Assembly (NCBI GenBank): GCA_041485905.1
Contig: JBGPKK010000163.1
Span: forward strand, 1 to 10,211
Origin: JAHFUI01 sp041485905
Lineage (GTDB): Bacteria > Acidobacteriota > Vicinamibacteria > Vicinamibacterales > CAVVIG01
Length of the DNA stretch: 10,211 nucleotides
Direction of reading: 5' to 3'
Shown here: piece by piece, positions 1-7,041 of the stretch
Layout of the letters: every line of letters starts with the position of its first letter
Position numbering within the stretch: the first letter of the stretch is position 1
Made by a program: the position numbers and the translations under genes
Notes under the pieces: generated by a model
Told to the model about the DNA's origin: nothing
Database searches by the model: none
What the model saw: the letters and a program-made list of their open reading frames with translations, nothing else

Positions 1-1090
1 ACGCCAGCAGCGACCCGTCAGGCGAGACAGCCACGGCCGGAAAGTCGAGGCCGGCGAGAGGCGCCGTGACCGGCAGATTCACCATGAAGTGGGCCGCAGG
101 CCCGGGCGTGCGAGGCTGCGAGGTCTGGATTCGTGTGGCGACGAGCGCTCCGACAACGACAGCCGCAGCGGTCGGTCCGACGATCCATGCCACCCGTAGT
201 CGCGAATGGCCGTGGGCTCTGGTCGCCTCGCCGTCCGCTGCGGATTCGCTCAGTGCTTCTCCGATCTCGAGACGAGCGTCGCCGATGTCGCGTAACCGTT
301 GTTGGGCATCCTTGTTCAAGCAGCGGCGCAACAGACGGCGAATGCCGGGCGGAAGCGTATCCGGGAGCGCCGACCAATCTGGATCGCGCTCGAGCACTCG
401 TGCGACGACATCGGACGCCGTCACGCCTCCGAACGCGGGGCGTCCCGTCAGCACTTCGTACAACACACACCCGAACGCCCAGATGTCGGTGCGCTTGTCG
501 ACCGTCTGTCCACGGGTCTGCTCCGGGCTCATGTACGCGACGGTTCCCATGATGGTGCCCGGAGCGGTGACCCCGAGGTTCACTGTCGGCGCATGCGGAT
601 CTCCGCCCGCGTTCCTGCTCATCGTCGCGATCCCGAAATCGAGCACCTTGACCTCACCGCTGTTGGTCAGCTTGATGTTCGCGGGCTTCAGATCGCGATG
701 GACGATGCCCGTGTCGTGAGCGGCCTCGAGCGCTTCCGCCACCTGGCCGCAAATACGAAGTCCCTCCGCTACGGGCAGCGCGCCGCGCGCGATCCGGTCG
801 TGGAGCGTACCGCCCGGTACGAGCTCCATGACCAGAAAAACCCTGCCGTCGATTTCATCGAGCTCGTAGATGGCGGCGACATGAGGATGATTGAGGGCGG
901 CGAGCGCGTGCGCCTCGCGGCGAAACCGCGCGACGGACGAGTCGTCGACGAGCGGCGGATGGATGATCTTCAGCGCGACCTCGCGATTCAGTCGCGTATC
1001 GTGGGCACGATAGACCTCGCCCATTCCGCCGACTCCAATGGCGGAGAGCACTCGAAAGGCGCCCACTTGAGTGCCGGGAGCTATCGTCAC
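1..1090 (-). CDS. Transmembrane Ser/Thr protein kinase, PknB type, with start of a C-terminal WD40/TolB-like propeller (3' end outside window)
   Basis: This gene reads leftwards and is cut by the window edge after 363 codons. It begins with GTG at 1090-1088. Residues about 12-280 form a complete Hanks-type kinase domain that phosphorylates Ser/Thr on target proteins: glycine loop GVGGMGEV (19-26), ATP lysine K41 in VALKII, helix-C glutamate near E59, catalytic loop HRDLKPAN (131-138, D133), DFG (151-153) and SPE (188-190) in place of APE. One hydrophobic helix follows (about 300-318), then the exported part begins with a segment containing SPDGSLLA (356-363), the usual first strand of a PD40/WD40-like propeller. 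A cytoplasmic kinase, one membrane span and a periplasmic propeller is an architecture common in acidobacteria. No clear Shine-Dalgarno precedes the GTG, and a close TATAAT suggests a very short leader. Its substrate is unknown. The kinase call is firm; the propeller is inferred from its first residues only. Confidence 0.95.
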   Translation of the reverse strand, partial: MTIAPGTQVGAFRVLSAIGVGGMGEVYRAHDTRLNREVALKIIHPPLVDDSSVARFRREAHALAALNHPHVAAIYELDEIDGRVFLVMELVPGGTLHDRIARGALPVAEGLRICGQVAEALEAAHDTGIVHRDLKPANIKLTNSGEVKVLDFGIATMSRNAGGDPHAPTVNLGVTAPGTIMGTVAYMSPEQTRGQTVDKRTDIWAFGCVLYEVLTGRPAFGGVTASDVVARVLERDPDWSALPDTLPPGIRRLLRRCLNKDAQQRLRDIGDARLEIGEALSESAADGEATRAHGHSRLRVAWIVGPTAAAVVVGALVATRIQTSQPRTPGPAAHFMVNLPVTAPLAGLDFPAVAVSPDGSLLA

Positions 1091-1104
1091 GTCTGGCCGC
1101 GCCG

Positions 1105-1110
1105 ATTATA
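1105..1110 (-). promoter_or_regulatory. Possible -10 box for the kinase gene
   Basis: The minus strand reads TATAAT here, 14 bases before the GTG start of the kinase. A start point about seven bases further on would leave a leader of only around eight bases, which agrees with the missing Shine-Dalgarno. The -35 at 17 bp spacing (TCGCCG) is poor, so this is a -10-only prediction in a 73-bp divergent intergenic region. Confidence 0.4.
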
Positions 1111-1163
1111 AGGTGCTCGGCGCAGGGCGGCGAGTGGTACGGCCGGTGGTATGCTGATCGGCG

Positions 1164-1766
1164 ATGCGGACACGGCCTGGCCTTCTCGCCCTGATGTGCT
1201 GGGCGGCGCTGTCGCTGGTGATCGCGTCGTGTCGCGGCACCAGCAGTTCAGTCCCCGAATCCAGGACCGTTTCTCCTCGCGCGCCGACCGTCGAGCTGAA
1301 GATCGGCGATCCGGCGCCGTTGTTCACGCTACCGGGATCGGATGGGAAAGAGTACAGCCTGGCGAGCTACGCGGGACGCCAGGCGGTCGTCCTCGCGTGG
1401 TATGCCAAGGCCTTCAGCAGCGCCTGAACGGCCGAATGCAGGTCACTCCGTGAGAGTGGCGACGAGATTAGGCCTTTCGACGTCGCGTATTTTGCCGTCA
1501 GCGTCGACTCACCTGAAACCAACAAGGCGTTCGCACAGTCGCTTGGTGTTGATTATCCGCTCCTGAGTGATCTCAGCAAGCGCGTGGCACGGGCGTACGG
1601 TGTCGTCGATGAGGATCAGCCATTCGCGTCGCGCTGGACGTTCTATATCGGAATGGACGGCCGCATCCGCTATATCGACAAACGGGTGAGCCCGGCCACG
1701 GCCGGCAAGGCGGTTGCGGCGCAGCTTGCCGAGCTCGGCATCGCCAGGCGCCGCCGAGCTTCCTGA
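1164..1766 (+). CDS. Lipoprotein peroxiredoxin (AhpC/TSA, PrxQ-like) with selenocysteine encoded by in-frame TGA at 1425-1427
   Basis: Read through the single in-frame TGA, this is a 200-residue peroxiredoxin, which reduces peroxides with a thiol/selenol active site. Residues 1-23 are a lipoprotein signal peptide with lipobox IASC, so Cys23 would carry lipid and the enzyme would face the periplasm. The thioredoxin fold follows: IGDPAPLFTLPGSDGKEYSL (47-66), the active-site segment WYAKAFSSA-Sec-TAEC (79-92), FAVSVDSPETNKAF, LGVDYPLLSD, VARAYGV and RWTFYIGMDGRIRYIDK. The TGA is codon 88, exactly where the family's PxxxTxxC motif has the peroxidatic Cys; here the motif reads AxxxSxxSec. Cys92, four residues on, is a candidate resolving residue. 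The frame is the same on both sides (1584 and 1164 differ by 420), so there is no frameshift. A SECIS-like hairpin lies at 1442-1460. The alternative, a Cys-to-stop mutation in a dying gene, is less likely because both halves are otherwise intact. No strong ribosome site is visible. Confidence 0.88.
1442..1460 (+). promoter_or_regulatory. Bacterial SECIS-like stem-loop directing Sec insertion at the TGA 1425-1427
   Basis: Arms GTCACTC (1442-1448) and GAGTGGC (1454-1460) pair over seven base pairs, one of them G-U, and close a five-base loop CGTGA. The loop starts 21 bases after the TGA and has a G at its second position, followed by U. A stem-loop roughly 16-37 bases after UGA with G among the first loop bases is the known pattern for bacterial SECIS elements bound by SelB. 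The hairpin lies within the coding region, as expected in bacteria. The sel genes are not in this window. Confidence 0.78.
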
Positions 1767-1794
1767 CCGCCGCCTCGCGTGAACGTCACCACAC

Positions 1795-3159
1795 GTGGTC
1801 CTTCCTGATCTCGTCGTTCGCAGTCGCCGTGTCGTACTCGCCACCGGCACGAGCCCGGCCGCCATCCACATCCGCGCCGGCAGTATCGTCGAGGTCCGCG
1901 CCTTCGACGAAGTGCCAGCCGGCTGTCCGCTCGACGATGTGGGAGACGCGGTTCTGATGCCGGGCGTTGTGGACACTCACGTCCACGTGAACGAGCCTGG
2001 CCGAACGGAGTGGGAAGGCTTCGAGCACGCGACGCGAGCGGCGGCCGCCGGCGGCATCACGACGATCATCGACATGCCGCTCAACAGCATTCCTGCGACG
2101 GTCGATGTGGCGGCGTTCGATGTGAAGCGGCGGGCGGCAGAAGGGAAGTGCTTCGTCGACGTCGGGTTCTGGGGCGGCGTCGTGCCCGGCAACGCGTCCG
2201 AGCTCCCTGCACTGGTGGCCGCCGGCGTGCTCGGTTTCAAGTGTTTTCTCGTGCCGTCCGGCGTCGACGAGTTTCCGGCCGTGACCGAAGCCGACCTGCG
2301 GATCGCCCTGCCGCTGTTGTCGAAACTGGCGGCGCCGCTGTTGGTGCATGCCGAGCTTCCCGGACCGATCGACGCGGCCACCGAAGGGGTCCTGCGAGCC
2401 TCTCCTGACGCGAGGCGGTACGCGACGTACCTCGCGACCCGTCCGAAAGAGGCGGAGAATGACGCCGTCGCGCTGTCGATCGGACTGTGCCGCGAGTACC
2501 GGGTGCGCACGCACATCGTCCACCTGTCAGCGTCCGACGCGCTGACGCCGCTTTATCAGGCGCGCGCATCCGGAGTACCGGTCACCGCTGAAACCTGTCC
2601 GCACTATCTGACGTTCGCGGCCCAGGATATTCCTGACGGCGCGACCGCCTACAAATGCGCGCCGCCGATTCGCGAGCGGCAGAACCGCGAATATCTGTGG
2701 GCGGCGCTCGCCGGCGGCGTGATTCAGATGGTCGCGTCGGATCACTCGCCGTCGCCTCCCGCGCTGAAACATGCGAGCTCGGGCGATTTCCTCCGCGCGT
2801 GGGGCGGCATCGCGTCGCTGCAGGTCAGCCTGGCGGCGACATGGACGGGTGCGTTCGCTCGCGGCTATTCACTGAATCATCTCGTCGACTGGATGTGCCG
2901 CGCGCCGGCGCGTCTCGCAGGGCTGGGCCGCAAGGGTGCAATTGAGGTCGGCTGCGACGCCGATCTCGTCGTCTGGGATCCCGACCGAGAGTTCACGGTC
3001 GATCCGGCGTCGCTCTCCCATCGGCATCCGCTCACACCGTACGAGGGGCGAATGCTTCGCGGGGTCATCGAGCGGACGTACCTTCGCGGGACCTGCGTGT
3101 ACGAGCGGGGCAAGCCGATGACGACGGCGTCCGGCCAGCTGCTGTCACGATCCGCCTGA
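1795..3159 (+). CDS. allB: Allantoinase (cyclic amidohydrolase family)
   Basis: This 454-residue protein matches the length and motifs of allantoinase, a cytoplasmic metalloenzyme that opens the hydantoin ring of allantoin to give allantoate in purine/ureide breakdown. Visible features are VMPGVVD-like entry LMPGVVDTHVHVNEPGR with metal ligands H62 and H64; GGITTIIDMPLNSIP (87-100), typical of allantoinase rather than dihydroorotase; GFKCFLVPSG with the carboxylated lysine K149; H185 in VHAE; H243 in IVHLSA; ETCPHYLTF (266-274); and ASDHSP with D316. The C-terminal DADLVVWDPD is the returning beta-sandwich domain. Translation starts at GTG 1795, giving VLPDLVVRSRRVV, the normal N-terminus; no strong ribosome site is seen. 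It lies 28 bases after the peroxiredoxin gene, so the two could share a transcript. No other ureide gene is in the window, and a related hydantoinase substrate cannot be fully excluded. Confidence 0.92.
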   Translation: MVLPDLVVRSRRVVLATGTSPAAIHIRAGSIVEVRAFDEVPAGCPLDDVGDAVLMPGVVDTHVHVNEPGRTEWEGFEHATRAAAAGGITTIIDMPLNSIPATVDVAAFDVKRRAAEGKCFVDVGFWGGVVPGNASELPALVAAGVLGFKCFLVPSGVDEFPAVTEADLRIALPLLSKLAAPLLVHAELPGPIDAATEGVLRASPDARRYATYLATRPKEAENDAVALSIGLCREYRVRTHIVHLSASDALTPLYQARASGVPVTAETCPHYLTFAAQDIPDGATAYKCAPPIRERQNREYLWAALAGGVIQMVASDHSPSPPALKHASSGDFLRAWGGIASLQVSLAATWTGAFARGYSLNHLVDWMCRAPARLAGLGRKGAIEVGCDADLVVWDPDREFTVDPASLSHRHPLTPYEGRMLRGVIERTYLRGTCVYERGKPMTTASGQLLSRSA

Positions 3160-3170
3160 TTGGGTATAAT
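3142..3170 (+). promoter_or_regulatory. Putative sigma70-type promoter for the sdh operon
   Basis: CTGTCA (3142-3147, four of six matches to TTGACA) and a perfect TATAAT (3165-3170) are separated by 17 bases. The -35 lies in the last codons of the allantoinase gene and the -10 just after its stop. Transcription would begin near 3177 and give a leader of about 50 bases before the GTG of the membrane-anchor gene. Confidence 0.55.
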
Positions 3171-3225
3171 CCAACTCGCTTTTCGACTTACACAATCTAA
3201 TCCGGCGGCGGAGAAGGAGAGGCTG

Positions 3226-4026
3226 GTGGCCTACGTTCAGGTGTCCTCGATCCCGCGGCGGTTCGGCGTCACCGAGCGGCGCGATGCGTGGTGGGCGACG
3301 CCGCTCCTCGTGTTTGCCGGCCTCTCGGCGTTTGTCGTCTACTCCACGTGGGCGGCGTTCCAGGGCGCGCACTATTATTATGACCCGTATCTCTCGCCTT
3401 TTTACTCACCCGAGGTCCTTGGCGACGCGACGCGCAGCTGGTTTGGAGCGAAGCCAGGCTGGTGGCCCTTCTGGATGCCGTTCTCGCCTGCCTTTCTGAT
3501 TCTGTGGGCGCCGGGCGGGTTTCGCTTGACCTGTTACTACTATCGCGGCGCCTATTACAAGGCGTTCTGGGCGGATCCACCCTCGTGCGCCGTCGGCGAG
3601 CCGCGGAAACGTTACCGCGGCGAGCACGCCTTTCCGCTTATCCTCCAGAACATCCATCGATATTTTCTCTACCTCGCGCTGGTGTTCCTCGTCTTTCTCA
3701 CCTACGACGTCTGGAAGGCGCTCTGGTTCACCGATCTGGCGACCGGACAGCGGACGTTTGGCATCGGCGTCGGCACGCTGCTCCTGGCGCTCAACGTCAC
3801 GCTGCTCAGCTTCTACACATTCAGTTGTCATTCGCTCCGGCATCTCATCGGCGGCTGTCATGATTGTCTTTCCGAGAGTCGGAGTGCGGCAGGGTACACG
3901 TGCGTGTCGGCGCTCAACCGTCGGCACATGCTGTTTGCCTGGATGAGCCTGTTCGGCGTGGGCATCGCCGATGTCTACGTGCGACTCTGTTCGATGGGGA
4001 TCTGGTCGGACTTCAGAATTATCTGA
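3226..4026 (+). CDS. Succinate dehydrogenase/fumarate reductase membrane anchor, Sdh1-like (single subunit, five helices)
   Basis: I place the start at GTG 3226, six bases after AAGGAG (3214-3219), giving 266 residues; an upstream in-frame start at 3160 lacks a ribosome site and overlaps the promoter. Five hydrophobic segments are visible at about 24-45, 86-103, 147-162, 178-199 and 234-253. Being directly before the flavoprotein and iron-sulfur genes, it should anchor the complex and pass electrons to quinone. Subunit order and sizes resemble mycobacterial Sdh1 (Rv0249c-Rv0248c-Rv0247c). After helix four comes a Cys/His-rich stretch CHSLRHLIGGCHDC with C201, H202, H206, C211, H212 and C214; other histidines are H144 and H234. 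From memory, mycobacterial Sdh1 carries a Rieske-like [2Fe-2S] cluster in its anchor, and these residues are candidate ligands here; haem ligation by some histidines is the alternative. Family assignment rests on context and motif, not a search. Confidence 0.85.
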   Translation: MAYVQVSSIPRRFGVTERRDAWWATPLLVFAGLSAFVVYSTWAAFQGAHYYYDPYLSPFYSPEVLGDATRSWFGAKPGWWPFWMPFSPAFLILWAPGGFRLTCYYYRGAYYKAFWADPPSCAVGEPRKRYRGEHAFPLILQNIHRYFLYLALVFLVFLTYDVWKALWFTDLATGQRTFGIGVGTLLLALNVTLLSFYTFSCHSLRHLIGGCHDCLSESRSAAGYTCVSALNRRHMLFAWMSLFGVGIADVYVRLCSMGIWSDFRII

Positions 4027-4032
4027 CGCACT

Positions 4033-4139
4033 TGGTCAGGTTGGCCAGGTAGGCCGGGTGCGTCGGGTCGGGTCAGACGCTTGAGACCCACCAGGCCCAC
4101 CAGACCCACCTGACCTACCAGACCCACCCGACCTACTGG
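4033..4139. repeat. Inverted array of degenerate 9-bp units between the anchor and flavoprotein genes
   Basis: The left arm (4033-4077) is made of units such as TGGTCAGGT, TGGCCAGGT, AGGCCGGGT and GCGTCGGGT. The right arm (4086-4139) is six units in the opposite sense: ACCCACCAG, GCCCACCAG, ACCCACCTG, ACCTACCAG, ACCCACCCG, ACCTACTGG. Read on one strand, both arms share the consensus GGYCNGGTN. The arms are complementary enough to fold into an imperfect hairpin in several registers around the loop near 4075-4085. A run of seven T (4144-4150) follows directly and ends one base before the ATG of the flavoprotein gene. It is not coding. Confidence 0.85.
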
Positions 4140-4151
4140 ACGGTTTTTTTC

Positions 4152-5960
4152 ATGGATTACTCAACTCACGAACACGATGTTCTTGTGATCGGCGCGGGCG
4201 GCGCCGGGCTGCGGGCGGCGATCGAGGCAGCGGGCCAGGGCGTCACGGTCGGGCTCGTCTGCAAGTCGCTCCTCGGCAAAGCCCACACGGTGATGGCGGA
4301 GGGCGGCATCGCGGCTGCGCTGGCGAACGTCGACGATCGCGACGGCTGGACGGTGCACTTCGCCGATACGATGCGCGGCGGGCAATACCTCAATAACTGG
4401 CGGATGGCGGAGCTCCACGCCAAGGAGGCGCCGCAGGGCGTGCGCGACCTCGAGGCCTGGGGCGCGATGTTCGATCGGACCGAGGACGGCCGCATCCTGC
4501 AGCGGAACTTCGGCGGGCACAAGTACCCGCGGCTCGCCCACGTCGGCGACCGGACGGGCCTCGAGATGATCCGGACGCTGCAGGATCACGGCGTCCACCA
4601 GGGCATCGACGTGCACATGGAGTGCACGGTGCTCACGCTCCTGAGCGACGGCGGCCGGATCGTCGGCGCGTTCGGGTACGAACGGGAGCGCGGGCGGTTC
4701 AAGCTGTTCCGGGCGAAGGCGATCGTGCTGGCCACCGGCGGCATCGGACGCGCGTACAAAATCACCAGCAACAGTTGGGAGTACACCGGCGACGGCCACG
4801 CGCTCGCGTACGACGCCGGCGCCGACCTCACGGACATGGAGTTCGTGCAGTTCCATCCGACCGGCATGATCTGGCCGCCCAGTGTCCGCGGCATCCTGGT
4901 CACCGAAGCCGTGCGCGGCGAGGGCGGGGTGTTGCGCAACAAGGAAGGCCGCCGGTTCATGTTCGACGACATTCCAGAGGCCTACAAAACGCAGACGGCC
5001 GACAAGGAAGAAGAAGGGTGGCGGTACACGCAGGGCGACAAGAACGCGCGGCGTCCGCCGGAGCTCCTGACCCGCGACCACGTCGCGCGCTGCATCGTCC
5101 GCGAAATCAAGGCAGGTCGCGGCAGCCCGCACGGCGGCGTGTTTCTCGACATCTCGTGGATCAAGGAGCGATTGCCGAACGCGGCCGAGCACATCAAGAA
5201 AAAGCTGCCGAGCATGTATCACCAGTTCAAGCAGCTCGCCGACATCGACATCACGAAAGAGCCGATGGAGATCGGCCCGACGACGCACTACATGATGGGC
5301 GGCGTGCGGGTGGATGGCGACACGCAGATGTCGTCGGTTCCGGGTCTGTTCGCGGCAGGGGAGTGCGCGGCCGGCCTGCACGGCGCGAATCGCCTCGGCG
5401 GCAACTCGCTCTCCGACCTGCTCGTGTTCGGCAAGCGCGCGGGCGCGCATGCCGCGGCGTTCGCCAAGGCGCATGCCGCGGGTCGCGTGAACGAGTCGCA
5501 GGTGGACCAGGCCGCGCGTTCGGCGCTGGCTCCGTTCGACCGCAGCGCCGGCGAGGGACCGTACCAGGTCCAGATGGACCTGCAGGAGCGCATGCAGGAA
5601 CTTGTCGGCATCGTGCGGACGGAAAGCGAGATGCGGCAGGCCCTGGACGTGCTCGCCGCGCTCCGCGATCGCGCGACGCGCGTCGGCGTGACCGGGAACC
5701 GCGAGTACAACGCCGGCTGGCACACGGCGCTCGATCTCGCGAATCTGTTCACGGTGTCGGAGGCGATTACGCGCGCCGCGCTCGAGCGGAGGGAGAGTCG
5801 GGGCGCGCATTTCCGGGAGGACTACCCGGACAAGGCGGCCGAGTTCGCCACGTTCAACATCGTCATTCGCAAAGGACCTGGCGGCGAGATGGCGATCGCA
5901 CGGGAACCGATCCCCGAGATGCCGGCCGAGCTCAAGCGCGTGATCGAGGAGAACAAGTAA
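4152..5960 (+). CDS. sdhA: Succinate dehydrogenase/fumarate reductase flavoprotein subunit
   Basis: This 602-residue subunit oxidises succinate to fumarate (or the reverse) with covalently bound FAD. Visible motifs are the dinucleotide fold VIGAGGAGLRAAIEA (12-26); AHTVMAEGGIAAAL, where H45 is the expected FAD-attachment histidine; ATGGIGRAY (194-202); QFHPTG with H235; TEAVRGEGG (251-259); TRDHVAR with the likely proton-transfer arginine R308; HYMMGGVRVD with H379; and AAGECAAGLHGANRLGGNSL (401-420). The charged stretch about 283-300 before the RD motif is consistent with the Sdh1-like subgroup. The start ATG at 4152 has only a weak upstream purine site and a T-run directly before it, so translation may depend on the preceding repeat region. 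The stop TAA shares a base with the next ATG, giving translational coupling. Whether the enzyme works mainly as dehydrogenase or reductase cannot be decided from sequence. Confidence 0.96.
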   Translation: MDYSTHEHDVLVIGAGGAGLRAAIEAAGQGVTVGLVCKSLLGKAHTVMAEGGIAAALANVDDRDGWTVHFADTMRGGQYLNNWRMAELHAKEAPQGVRDLEAWGAMFDRTEDGRILQRNFGGHKYPRLAHVGDRTGLEMIRTLQDHGVHQGIDVHMECTVLTLLSDGGRIVGAFGYERERGRFKLFRAKAIVLATGGIGRAYKITSNSWEYTGDGHALAYDAGADLTDMEFVQFHPTGMIWPPSVRGILVTEAVRGEGGVLRNKEGRRFMFDDIPEAYKTQTADKEEEGWRYTQGDKNARRPPELLTRDHVARCIVREIKAGRGSPHGGVFLDISWIKERLPNAAEHIKKKLPSMYHQFKQLADIDITKEPMEIGPTTHYMMGGVRVDGDTQMSSVPGLFAAGECAAGLHGANRLGGNSLSDLLVFGKRAGAHAAAFAKAHAAGRVNESQVDQAARSALAPFDRSAGEGPYQVQMDLQERMQELVGIVRTESEMRQALDVLAALRDRATRVGVTGNREYNAGWHTALDLANLFTVSEAITRAALERRESRGAHFREDYPDKAAEFATFNIVIRKGPGGEMAIAREPIPEMPAELKRVIEENK

Positions 5961-6700
5961 TGGGCACTGCCACGTTCAAGGTCTGGCGCGGTGATCGGTC
6001 CGGCGGTGAATTCCGCGAGTACAAGACCGACATCTCCGAGGGGATGGTCGTCCTCGACGCCGTCCATCAGATTCAGGCGTTCCAGGCCAACGATTTGGCC
6101 GTGCGCTGGAACTGCAAGGCGGGGAAATGCGGATCGTGCTCGGCCGAGATCAACGGGCGCCCGCGCCTGATGTGCATGACGCGGATGAATTCTCTGCCGC
6201 CCAACGAACCGATCACGATCGAGCCGATGCGGTCGTTCCCGGCCATCAAGGACCTGGTCACCGACGTCTCCTGGAACTTCCGCGTGAAGAAGAGCATCAA
6301 GCCGTTCAAGCCGCGCCCGCCCGATGCGCCGGACGGCACCTGGCGGATGGCACAGCAGGACGTCGATCGCGTGCAGGAGTTCCGGAAGTGCATCGAGTGC
6401 TTCCTCTGCCAGGACGTCTGCCACGTGCTGCGCGAGCATCAACTCCACGAGCAGTTCATCGGCCCCCGGTACTTCGTCTATACCGCCGCGCTCGAAATGC
6501 ATCCTCTCGACGTGGAGAGCCGCACCGCCGATCTCAAGGACACGCAGGGCGTCGGCTACTGCAACATCACCAAATGCTGCACGAAGGTCTGTCCTGAAGA
6601 CATCACAATCACGGACAACGCCATCATCCCGCTGAAGGAGCGTGTCGTCGACGAGTTCTACGATCCGGTCAAGAAGCTGCTGCGCGTGTTTCGGAGGTGA
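5960..6700 (+). CDS. sdhB: Succinate dehydrogenase/fumarate reductase iron-sulfur subunit
   Basis: This 246-residue protein carries electrons from the flavin to the membrane anchor. It starts at ATG 5960, overlapping the flavoprotein stop by one base (TAATG), with GAGGAG close upstream at 5946-5951. The N-terminal ferredoxin domain has C52, C57, C60 and C72 for the [2Fe-2S] cluster (NCKAGKCGSC, then MCM). The C-terminal domain has CIECFLCQDVC (144-154) and CNITKCCTKVCP (201-212). By the family pattern C144, C147, C150 and C211 hold the [4Fe-4S] cluster, and C154, C201 and C207 the [3Fe-4S] cluster. All expected ligands are present, so the subunit should be functional; C206 is an extra cysteine. 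Spacing and length match the other SdhB/FrdB proteins. Confidence 0.96.
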   Translation: MGTATFKVWRGDRSGGEFREYKTDISEGMVVLDAVHQIQAFQANDLAVRWNCKAGKCGSCSAEINGRPRLMCMTRMNSLPPNEPITIEPMRSFPAIKDLVTDVSWNFRVKKSIKPFKPRPPDAPDGTWRMAQQDVDRVQEFRKCIECFLCQDVCHVLREHQLHEQFIGPRYFVYTAALEMHPLDVESRTADLKDTQGVGYCNITKCCTKVCPEDITITDNAIIPLKERVVDEFYDPVKKLLRVFRR

Positions 6701-6702
6701 TC

Positions 6703-7041
6703 ATGACGTTCGAGCTCAAGACCCTCTCGCCGGATGCCGTCCCGCGGGCACTCGCGAAGGCCGAGCGCTATCGGCTGCTCAACGAGCCGGGCGAGGCCGC
6801 GAGCATCTGCCTGGACGCGATCGAGATCGATCCTGACAACCAGGAGGCGCTCACGACGCTTGTGCTCGCGCTGACCGAGCAGTTTGGCGAAGATCTGGGG
6901 CCGTCGCTAAGCGAAGTGTTGAAGGCGGCTGGGCGGCTGGAACGCCTGCGCCAGGCTCGTCATGCGGGATCCGCATCTGGCGCCGGCCGCGGAGGAGCCG
7001 TTCGAGCCGCTGCTCCTGGAGTAAAACCCTCCGGCGCTTGA
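6703..7041 (+). pseudogene. TPR-like sdh-operon companion protein, probably damaged by an internal deletion and frame change
   Basis: The start is ATG 6703, five bases after GGAGG (6693-6697), three bases past the sdhB stop. Residues 1-78 are a normal helical N-terminus with one tetratricopeptide-like pair: ALAKAERYRLLNEPGEAASI, CLDAIEIDPDNQEALTTLVLALTEQF. After about residue 79 the reading frame turns into low-complexity Ala/Gly/Arg sequence and stops at 7041. The next frame over this part reads WNACARLVMRDPH, then LAPAAEEPFEPLLLE and a TAA at 7022-7024, which looks like the genuine C-terminus of a longer relative of this protein as I remember it (roughly 160-180 residues). So N- and C-terminal parts both survive but the middle is missing and the frame differs by +1, with the junction between about 6890 and 6938. 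A sequencing or assembly error could explain a frameshift but not the missing middle. If translated, it yields 112 residues. Function unknown. Confidence 0.62.

Noticed and set aside
1164..1766. Peroxiredoxin as a frameshifted or nonsense pseudogene in two pieces
   Set aside because: There is no frameshift: both halves are in one frame with a single TGA, located at the active-site position and followed by a SECIS-like hairpin, with intact motifs on both sides.
4161..5810. Long open frame on the minus strand opposite the flavoprotein gene (549 codons)
   Set aside because: It is the antisense of a clear sdhA in GC-rich DNA; its protein is Arg/Ala/His-rich with no domain, and it has no separate start signals.
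4622..5959. Long N-terminal extension in frame with sdhB
   Set aside because: The extension lies inside sdhA in another frame and is Arg-rich low complexity; the family start is ATG 5960, coupled to the sdhA stop.
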